From positions 186,001 through 250,000 of the forward strand of contig UROF01000001.1 of assembly GCA_900549475.1 (NCBI GenBank): a stretch of DNA of 64,000 bases, given 5' to 3'. Source of the stretch: an uncultured Eubacteriales bacterium. Its GTDB lineage: Bacteria; Bacillota; Clostridia; Oscillospirales; Oscillospiraceae. The notes beneath the pieces were generated by a model. That model did not search any database. It was not told the origin of the DNA and worked only from the letters and a program-made list of their open reading frames with translations. A program made the position numbers and the translations under genes. The first letter of the stretch is position 1. Each line of letters starts with the position of its first letter. Shown piece after piece: positions 1-6,001 of the stretch.

Positions 1-755
1 TCCACACTGCCAAACAGCAGATTATAGGAGCCGTGCTGGATATCATACAGGCGGTCGATGCCTCCCTCCGCCAAAATATCCTCCGGCGGGCCAAACGCCG
101 AAATGGTCTCCCCTTTGACGCACAGCAGATAGTCAGAGATCTTGGTGGCAAGATCGATCTCATGGAGGGACATGATCACCGTGATCCCTTTCTCATGGGC
201 CATCTCCCGGAGGATATCCAGTAATTCTATCTTATGCCGGATGTCCAGATAGGCGGTAGGTTCGTCCAGAACAATGATCTCCGGTTCCTGGCAAATAGCC
301 CGGGCCAGCATGATCCGCTGGCGCTGGCCGTCAGACAGGGTGGAAAAATCCCGCTCCGCCAGGTCAAGGGCATGGACCCGCTCCATTGCCTGGGCCACGA
401 TCTCCTTATCGTGGGGCGTCAGTTTACCCAGAGCGTTGGTATAGGGGTAGCGGCCCATAGCCACTACCTCCTCACAGGTCATCAGTTCCGGATGGATGCG
501 GTCTGACAGCACCACCGCTACCTGCCGCGCCAGTTCCCTGGCTGACCAGGCATAGATCTCCTGCCGGTCGATATAGACCTGGCCGCAGATCTTGGACAGA
601 TGCCGCGTGATGGACTTCAGGATCGTGGATTTGCCGGAACCGTTGGGACCGATCAAGGTCAGGATCTTCCCCTTCTCCACCTGGATATTGATATCGTGGA
701 TCAGGGCATGGCCATTATATCCCACCACCAGATCCTTCGTATGGAAATAGATCAT
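1..755 (-). CDS. btuD: Corrinoid/iron-family ABC importer ATPase, 3' end cut by window
   Basis: This is the cytoplasmic ATPase that powers a FecCD/BtuC-type importer. The 251 visible codons contain a Walker A GPNGSGKST, a signature LSDGQRQR, and a Walker B IIVLDEPTAYLD followed by an SLHEID switch region. The start ATG (753-755) has a good Shine-Dalgarno, AAGGAGG. Ten bases separate it from the stop codon of the permease gene, so the two are cotranscribed. The family is usually 255-275 residues, so only the last few residues are missing at the window edge. The sequence alone does not separate siderophore from corrinoid transport. The cobalamin riboswitch upstream of the operon is the reason for calling it btuD. 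Confidence 0.88.
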   Translation of the reverse strand, partial: MIYFHTKDLVVGYNGHALIHDINIQVEKGKILTLIGPNGSGKSTILKSITRHLSKICGQVYIDRQEIYAWSARELARQVAVVLSDRIHPELMTCEEVVAMGRYPYTNALGKLTPHDKEIVAQAMERVHALDLAERDFSTLSDGQRQRIMLARAICQEPEIIVLDEPTAYLDIRHKIELLDILREMAHEKGITVIMSLHEIDLATKISDYLLCVKGETISAFGPPEDILAEGGIDRLYDIQHGSYNLLFGSV

Positions 756-765
756 AATATCCTCC

Positions 766-1869
766 TTACTGCCGGGTCTTCTGGCGCTTGAGCATCATAT
801 AGATCACGACCGGCGCGCCAAAAGCGGAGGTAACTGTGCCGATGGCCATCTCTGTGGGAGAGAAGGCCGTACGGGCGATCAGGTCACAGAAAATACAGAA
901 CACCGCGCCACACAGGTATGTGGCCGGGATCACCAAAATAGGTTTTGCCGTCTTGAGCATGGTGCGGGTAATGTGGGGAACCGCAATACCAACAAAGGAA
1001 ATAGGCCCCGCAAAAGCTGTGACACAGGCGGAAAGGAGGCTGGAGAGCAGGATCAGCGCGGCACGGAAAAATTTCACGTTGATCCCCAGACTCTGGGCAT
1101 ACCCCTCACCCAAGGCATAGGCAGCAATGGGCTTGCTGAGGAGCCACGACAATACCGCTCCTACCAGGCAAAGTCCGCCAGCGGTAGTTACATTGCTCCA
1201 GTTGGCACCGGAAAAGCTTCCCATAGACCAGCTGGTTAGGTTGACGATATCCTCCTCATCTGCAAAGGTGATGCAGAAGTCGGTGACGGCACTGCAGATA
1301 TATCCCACCATGATGCCGATCACCAGCAGCATAGACATATTCCGCACCCGCTGAGAAAACAGCAGCACCATGGACACGATCAGAAGAGATCCTGCAAATG
1401 CCGACAGGATCAGGACAAAGGAATTGATGGTCTTGAGATAAGGTGTCAGCAGGATCGTTGTGATTCCCACCACCATTTTTGCTCCGGAGGAGATACCCAG
1501 AACAAACGGTCCGGCAATGGGATTGCGGAAAAAGGTCTGCAGCAAAAATCCGGACACCGACAGGGCGCCTCCCAGAATGGCTGCCAGAAGCATCCGGGGC
1601 ATCCGGATACTAAAAATGATCTTACTCTCCGAGGATGCTTCCGTCACCGTCCGAAGGGTATCCGAACCGGTAAACAGATCCCGGAAAAAGGCTTTTACTG
1701 CTGACCACACCATGTGGAAGACTTCCCCTGCAGGGATATCCACAGAGCCTGTATTCACATTGAGCACCAACCCCCATCCCAACAAAAGGGTCAGCAGCAC
1801 CATTGTCAGCAGAAATCGCCCTGCAGTCGTCATGGCCTCCCGACGGGACGCCCGGTACAGGTCTTCCAT
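766..1869 (-). CDS. btuC: FecCD/BtuC family ABC importer permease
   Basis: This inner-membrane permease of a type II importer has 367 residues and about ten hydrophobic segments. After a first membrane segment (about residues 15-35) comes a long external loop, then the family motif region RMPRMLLAAILGGALSVSG and the GISSGAKM segment. The late motif FVGIAVPHITRT is the conserved region that contacts the ATPase. It lies between the binding-protein gene (80 bases upstream) and the ATPase gene (10 bases downstream). A second ATG twelve codons in is a possible alternative start. The substrate is inferred to be corrinoid from the riboswitch. Confidence 0.9.
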   Translation of the reverse strand: MEDLYRASRREAMTTAGRFLLTMVLLTLLLGWGLVLNVNTGSVDIPAGEVFHMVWSAVKAFFRDLFTGSDTLRTVTEASSESKIIFSIRMPRMLLAAILGGALSVSGFLLQTFFRNPIAGPFVLGISSGAKMVVGITTILLTPYLKTINSFVLILSAFAGSLLIVSMVLLFSQRVRNMSMLLVIGIMVGYICSAVTDFCITFADEEDIVNLTSWSMGSFSGANWSNVTTAGGLCLVGAVLSWLLSKPIAAYALGEGYAQSLGINVKFFRAALILLSSLLSACVTAFAGPISFVGIAVPHITRTMLKTAKPILVIPATYLCGAVFCIFCDLIARTAFSPTEMAIGTVTSAFGAPVVIYMMLKRQKTRQ

Positions 1870-1949
1870 AAGGTTCCACCTTTCAAAGCATGGCCCCGGG
1901 CGGAGAATACACTCCGCCCGGGGTAAAATACAGGGACAGCGTCATTCCA

Positions 1950-3149
1950 TCAGGAGAGCTTGATCAGATGGTCAGTGGTCACCTGATCATCCTCGCTGGT
2001 GAAAATGGTATTCATATCAGAAATGATAGACGCAATCGCCGCCGTGGACTGGGTAAAGTCGGGGGAAGTGACATAGACATGGCCCTCCTGCACCGCCTTA
2101 AAATCAGCAAATAGGGGGTTATAGTCGACCATGGCCTGAATGGAGTCAAAGCCCAGAGCAAAGTTGATGTAGAACAGGTAATCAGCGTCCTTGTTCTTGG
2201 CATACCAATCCTCAAAAGTCATATTGGTATTGCCGCTCTCCTCCGGCTCCATGTCAGCCAGGACATAGGTACCTCCCGCCAGAGCGATCATCTGCGCCAT
2301 GTAATCTCCGCCGTTGCGGGAATAGCACTTCCCAGTGGAGGTGATGTAACCCATGGCAGCGGTCTTTCCGGTGTTCTCACCGGCGGCGCCTTCCACCAGC
2401 GCCTTCTGCTCCTCAAAATACTGCTGCGCCTCATCTTCCAGATTAAAGAGGACGCCCAGCACCTTCACCCATTCCACGCGGCCCAGAGGATGGTCTTCCT
2501 GAGAAGAACGCTCCACCAGGGAGGGGATTCCCAGCTCCGCAAACTTCTCCAACACCTCGGGATGGCCATCGATCATACCGCTGTCGATATGCAGCTGAAT
2601 ATCACCAGCAGTCATCAGCTCATAGTCAGGCTCATCATAGGAACCGGAGAAGGCAATATCGCCCGCCTCCATGCGGCTGACAATGTTCTCCAGATACCAC
2701 TTTTCCTGCTCAGTGGCAACCAGCTTTACCTGGTCCAGACCGTCGATGGCGTCCAGCAGGGACATCATGCTGGTGCTGGCCACATAGGCCCGCTCAATGG
2801 GCAGCTGGATCACAGTGACATCGTCCCCCAGCTCCCAGGTCACAGACTTCCCCTCCGGAACTACCAGATAGCGGGTCTGTGCACCATCAATGGAGATCAT
2901 GCGGTAACCATCGCTGTAGAGATCGATCTGGAACTTCTCCGCATAATCCAGCTCCATCTGCCCCTCCAGTACAGGGGCGCCAGAAGTATCCTGCGTATCC
3001 TGGGCATCTGCATTGTCGCCGTTCTGGCTATTCTGCTGATTGGAAGATGCATCGTTCCCGGCGGTATTATTACCGCCGCAAGCCGCCAGGCTCAGGACAA
3101 GTGCCAGCGCCAAAGCCAGCGCCAGCCATTTTTTCAGTGCTTTTTTCAT
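1950..3149 (-). CDS. btuF: Substrate-binding lipoprotein of corrinoid importer
   Basis: This is the extracytoplasmic binding protein of the importer, 399 residues. I place the start at 3149, where AGGAGGG precedes ATG, because the protein then begins with a lipoprotein signal: MKKALKKW, a run of Leu/Ala, and the lipobox LAAC. Reading further upstream gives no sensible N-terminus. A low-complexity Asn/Asp/Gln linker follows the lipidated Cys. The rest is a TroA/BtuF-like periplasmic-binding fold with an interdomain helix around the middle. The operon order is binding protein, permease, ATPase. Iron-siderophore binding proteins look similar, and the cobalamin riboswitch upstream decides the call. 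Confidence 0.85.
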   Translation of the reverse strand: MKKALKKWLALALALALVLSLAACGGNNTAGNDASSNQQNSQNGDNADAQDTQDTSGAPVLEGQMELDYAEKFQIDLYSDGYRMISIDGAQTRYLVVPEGKSVTWELGDDVTVIQLPIERAYVASTSMMSLLDAIDGLDQVKLVATEQEKWYLENIVSRMEAGDIAFSGSYDEPDYELMTAGDIQLHIDSGMIDGHPEVLEKFAELGIPSLVERSSQEDHPLGRVEWVKVLGVLFNLEDEAQQYFEEQKALVEGAAGENTGKTAAMGYITSTGKCYSRNGGDYMAQMIALAGGTYVLADMEPEESGNTNMTFEDWYAKNKDADYLFYINFALGFDSIQAMVDYNPLFADFKAVQEGHVYVTSPDFTQSTAAIASIISDMNTIFTSEDDQVTTDHLIKLS

Positions 3150-3226
3150 CTCGTGGGACCCTCCTAAAAATAAATAAGATTTAGAAAAATCCACCGCTCC
3201 TTGCGATATGTCTTGAAAACGTAAAT

Positions 3227-3256
3227 GGCCGTGGCAGCAAATCCGCTGCCACGGCC
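3227..3256 (-). terminator. Hairpin in btu leader, likely riboswitch expression platform
   Basis: A perfect 12-bp stem (GGCCGTGGCAGC and its complement) with a six-base loop lies between the cobalamin aptamer and the btuF start. On the minus strand it is followed by ATTTACGTTTTC, a moderate T-rich tail. Its place 54 bases after the aptamer and about 75 bases before btuF fits an intrinsic terminator controlled by the aptamer. The plus-strand side has a run of five T, so it may also stop transcription from the other side. Confidence 0.55.
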
Positions 3257-3309
3257 GTTTTTCCGCAACAATAGCCCCCCTTACTTCCATAACTCGTGGA
3301 AGGGGCAAT

Positions 3310-3515
3310 CCTCAAGCAGGTCTTCTGACTCGCGCATAAGGTGGCTTTTGACCCACCTGCAACCAAATTCTGCCTTCCCAGTTTCCCAGTGACTGACTTT
3401 CATCAACGAATCTGATCTCAGCGCACACAGCGGCGGTACCGTCCAGGGCTCTCACCTGGTTCCCTATTCTCCCCGACAGCGCAACGCTCTGCCGGGACAC
3501 TTGAAGCGTATGGAA
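3310..3515 (-). promoter_or_regulatory. Cobalamin riboswitch (aptamer)
   Basis: Read on the minus strand, the leader shows the cobalamin aptamer landmarks in the right order. First is CCAGGTGAGAGCCCTGG, the hairpin that normally reads CCGGTGAAAATCCGG. Next is ACGGTACCGCCGCTGTG, equivalent to the CGGTCCCGCCACTGTG core. Then come GTCACTGGGAA and GGGAAGGC. The B12 box AGTCAGAAGACCTGC (3316-3330) closes it. The aptamer begins just after the predicted transcription start and ends about 160 bases before btuF. It should repress the importer when adenosyl- or another cobalamin is abundant. The ends are approximate. Confidence 0.9.
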
Positions 3516-3527
3516 TTTCCTTTTTGC

Positions 3528-3556
3528 ATTGTAGCCACTTATCCGTTTTTTGTCAA
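3528..3556 (-). promoter_or_regulatory. SigA-type promoter of the btu operon
   Basis: On the minus strand TTGACA (3551-3556) is followed after 17 bases by TACAAT (3528-3533). The predicted start near 3521 lies directly in front of the cobalamin aptamer, which supports both calls. Confidence 0.8.
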
Positions 3557-3681
3557 TCCATGATTTGCGCATTTTCCAGCCGTTTCTTCACAATACGGCA
3601 CAGCGTGAGCTGGCCCCGCCCCGGCAAGTTCATAAGCATGTACGGCAGAACTCCGGCGTAGGCTAAAGCGGAGGTGTTGCT

Positions 3682-3867
3682 ATGATCGTTGAGACCTATT
3701 ACATACGAGGGATCAAAGTCAATATCGATGACGGCGCATACGCCGGAAAGTCTGCGGAAGAGCTGGAACGCATCCGGGAAAATGCAGAAGGCACGGCAAG
3801 AGACATCCTGCTGGCCGTACAGCGCCGGGCCGCCGAAAAATCAGATCACGGAGAAGCAAAACCATGA
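3682..3867 (+). CDS. Small protein upstream of serine recombinase
   Basis: This is a 61-residue, charged, soluble-looking protein with no membrane segment. It begins MIVETYYIRGIKVNIDDG and has a likely helical, Glu/Arg/Ala-rich second half. Its ATG follows GCGGAGG at good spacing. The gene ends 39 bases before the recombinase gene, on the same strand, so the two are probably cotranscribed. I do not recognise a family. Small proteins encoded beside large serine recombinases can be recombination directionality factors, for example SprB (about 58 residues) for SprA in B. subtilis. That role here is inference from size and position only. Confidence 0.7.
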   Translation: MIVETYYIRGIKVNIDDGAYAGKSAEELERIRENAEGTARDILLAVQRRAAEKSDHGEAKP

Positions 3868-3906
3868 CGGCGCGTACTTTTTCCTCCGGTATAGGAGGCT
3901 CCCGCA

Positions 3907-5496
3907 ATGGCTGAGGCAATGTATCTGAGGAAATCCCGGGTGGACCTGGAGGCAGAGCGGCACGGAGCCGGCGACACGCTGGCCCGGCACCAGCAGGCGC
4001 TGCTGGCTGTAGCCCAGGCAAACGGCCTGGACATCGGCAAGATCTACCGGGAAGTGGTGTCGGGAGAGACCATTACAGCCAGGCCTCAAATGCAGAAGCT
4101 CCTCCATGATGTGGAGGCGGGCATGTGGGACAGCGTCCTTGTCTATGAAGTGGAGCGTCTGGCTCGCGGAGACACTCTGGATCAGGGCATCGTCTCCCGG
4201 GCCTTCCGGCTCTCCCACACGAAAATCATCACTCCCTCCAAAACCTATGATCCTGACAGTGAATTTGACGAGGAATACTTTGAGTTTGGTCTGTTCATGA
4301 GCCGCCGGGAGTACAAAGCCATTACCCGGCGGCAGCAGGCCGGACGGATGGCCTCCATCCAGGAAGGAAAATTTCCCGGCAACAAAGCGCCTTATGGCTA
4401 CGATCGCAAAAAGCTGGAAGATCAGAAAGGATGGACATTGATTCCCAACGAAAATGCCCACATTGTCGTATCTATCTTTCAGTGGTACACAGAAGGCCTC
4501 ATTCTGCCGGACGGATCTTCCTGCCGCCTGGGTACCGCCCAGATCGCCCGCCGCCTTAATGATTTGGGTATCCCTGCCCCCGGCGGCAGAGACTGGACAA
4601 ATCCCTGCATTGCCAATATGCTGCGAAACGACACCTACGCCGGGTGGGTCAGATGGGGGCGGCGCAAGGCCGTCAAGCACCTGGAGTCCGGTGAGATCAA
4701 GGTCAGCCGCCCGGTCGACAAACAGTATGCCCTCCATCGCGGGCTCCATGAACCCCTTGTATCCCAGGAGATTTTCAACCGTGCGCAAGCTCTGCTTCAG
4801 ATGAACGCCAGCCGTCCAGGTCCCCAGTCCCTTCCCCAGCAAAATCCATTGGCCGGCCTCCTCAAATGTGAAGCCTGCGGCCGGAATATGGTGCGCCGGC
4901 CATATGGCGGTAATCGCCCGGATGCTCTCATTTGTCCGTACCCCTCCTGCCCTACCGTATCCTCTGATCTTTCTCTTGTGGAGGACATCATTCTGGCAGC
5001 GTTGGAACAGTGGTACCAGCATCTGACATGCGAAGTCAGACAGGAACGCCCCTGCCCCTTTGCTGAGATCAGATCTCTCCAAGCCTCCCTGGAAACCGTT
5101 TCCGGTCAGCTGGACAGGACAAACCGCCAGATTGCCAAAGCCCACGACCTTCTGGAACAGGGTATCTATTCCACGGAGGTGTTCCTCTCCCGCACCCATG
5201 AACTCTCATCCCGCCAAAGCGGCCTAATGGCGCAAAAAGCCGCCCTTACCGAGGAACTTGCCCGGTACCGGCAGTCCTGCGTTGAAATCTCCCAACCTCC
5301 CCCTCATCGCCGGTACATCATGGAGATCTACCGGGAAGCAGATGCGGCGAAAGAGAAATCCTCCCTTTTGAAAAGTCTGCTGGACCACGCAGTATATGCA
5401 AAAACCGCCAGACTGCGTTGGACCAACTGCTCCGGAAAAGGACTGGAGATCACTCTCTATCCCCGTCTGCCTCATGATGACTCCCCTCACGGATAA
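3907..5496 (+). CDS. Large serine recombinase (SpoIVCA/SprA type)
   Basis: This is a site-specific DNA recombinase of 529 residues. The N-terminal resolvase domain (about 1-145) carries YLRKSR with the likely nucleophile Ser10, the DTLARHQQAL segment, and the arginine motif VYEVERLARGD. A recombinase domain (about 165-290) begins GNKAPYGYDR. A zinc-ribbon with CEAC and CPYPSC (about 318-350) and a coiled coil (about 385-460) follow, as in large integrases that excise elements. The ATG has a strong site, AGGAGG. The gene is intact. Its TAA (5494-5496) is three bases before the remaining cotJC reading frame and in the same frame. That puts one end of an integrated element right at its 3' end. 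The closest known functional analogues are SpoIVCA (skin) and SprA (SP-beta). Confidence 0.93.
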   Translation: MAEAMYLRKSRVDLEAERHGAGDTLARHQQALLAVAQANGLDIGKIYREVVSGETITARPQMQKLLHDVEAGMWDSVLVYEVERLARGDTLDQGIVSRAFRLSHTKIITPSKTYDPDSEFDEEYFEFGLFMSRREYKAITRRQQAGRMASIQEGKFPGNKAPYGYDRKKLEDQKGWTLIPNENAHIVVSIFQWYTEGLILPDGSSCRLGTAQIARRLNDLGIPAPGGRDWTNPCIANMLRNDTYAGWVRWGRRKAVKHLESGEIKVSRPVDKQYALHRGLHEPLVSQEIFNRAQALLQMNASRPGPQSLPQQNPLAGLLKCEACGRNMVRRPYGGNRPDALICPYPSCPTVSSDLSLVEDIILAALEQWYQHLTCEVRQERPCPFAEIRSLQASLETVSGQLDRTNRQIAKAHDLLEQGIYSTEVFLSRTHELSSRQSGLMAQKAALTEELARYRQSCVEISQPPPHRRYIMEIYREADAAKEKSSLLKSLLDHAVYAKTARLRWTNCSGKGLEITLYPRLPHDDSPHG

Positions 5497-5512
5497 TCGG
5501 AATGTACCAAAG
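5494..5512 (+). other. Candidate recombination junction (attachment site half)
   Basis: The recombinase stop codon TAA (5494-5496) is followed by TCG GAA TGT ACC AAA GAA, after which the protein matches CotJC. Intact CotJC proteins read DIGTEEL at this place. The ACC AAA GAA codons can be host-derived, while TGT replaces the expected Gly codon. The crossover is therefore probably within TGTACC (5503-5508). The exact core cannot be fixed without the other junction, which lies outside the window. Confidence 0.5.
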
Positions 5513-5916
5513 AATTGGGCCATCTGGAAATGGTGGGCACCATCGTCCATCAGCTGACCAGAAATCTGACAGACGAGCAGATCCGGGAAGGCGGCTATGC
5601 TGCCTATTTCACGGATCATACCACCGGTGTATATCCGACCGCAGCTTCCGGTGCTCCCTGGAACGCAGCCGGCATCGGCGTAAAAGGCGATGTGATCGCC
5701 GATCTCACTGAGGACCTGGCCGCAGAGCAGAAAGCCCGTGTCACCTATGATAATATCCTGCGGCTGAGCGACGACCCTGACGTCACCGACGCCATTCGTT
5801 TTCTCCGGGCCCGGGAAATCGTCCACTTCCAGCGCTTCGGCGAAGGCCTCCGGCTGGCCAAGGAAAAACTGGGAGAAAAGAACATTTACTACATGAATCC
5901 CTCCGTGGATCAATAA
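5500..5916 (+). CDS. cotJC: CotJC-type manganese catalase spore coat protein, 3' fragment of an interrupted gene
   Basis: These 138 codons match the C-terminal two thirds of CotJC, a spore coat protein of the manganese catalase family (about 190-200 residues when whole). The visible landmarks are KELGHLEM, with the Glu and His that bind the dimanganese centre. Then come AGIGVKGDVIADLTEDLAAEQKAR and REIVHFQRF with the later Glu and His ligands, and the C-terminal tail. About 60 N-terminal residues, including the first Glu ligand, are absent. The reading frame is undamaged, yet no ribosome-binding site precedes any start; TTG at 5515 lies inside a conserved motif. The frame opens right after the recombinase stop codon. 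I infer a gene split by an integrated element and possibly rejoined during sporulation. A dead remnant is the alternative. Confidence 0.85.
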   Translation, partial: ECTKELGHLEMVGTIVHQLTRNLTDEQIREGGYAAYFTDHTTGVYPTAASGAPWNAAGIGVKGDVIADLTEDLAAEQKARVTYDNILRLSDDPDVTDAIRFLRAREIVHFQRFGEGLRLAKEKLGEKNIYYMNPSVDQ

Positions 5917-5920
5917 TAGA

Positions 5921-5955
5921 AATCCGCCGCGGCAATACTGCCGCGGCGGATTTTT
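5921..5955 (+). terminator. Intrinsic terminator after cotJC fragment
   Basis: The stem ATCCGCCGCGGCA pairs with its complement around a four-base loop and is followed by TTTTT. It begins five bases after the cotJC stop codon. The minus-strand side (ATTTCTATTATT) may serve the converging flavodiiron gene. Confidence 0.85.
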
Positions 5956-6001
5956 CTAAATTGGCACATATTTGGTACCCAAAAGTACCACAGAATATCG
6001 A

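Noticed and set aside
3540..3681. Left end of a minimal element containing only the 61-residue gene and the recombinase
   Set aside because: An insertion of just 3.6-5.5 kb would leave the cotJC 5' part directly upstream on the plus strand. The sequence there has in-frame stops, no CotJC-like codons, and is the promoter region of the btu operon.
5515..5916. CotJC fragment as a complete short gene starting at TTG 5515
   Set aside because: No ribosome site precedes it, the TTG codes for a Leu inside the conserved metal-binding motif, and the coding match extends upstream of it.
5973..5990. TGGTAC-CCAAAA-GTACCA inverted repeat sharing GTACC with the cotJC junction
   Set aside because: A six-base arm is easily found by chance, and it lies outside the predicted element, between a terminator and the flavodiiron stop codon. 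Kept only as a note.
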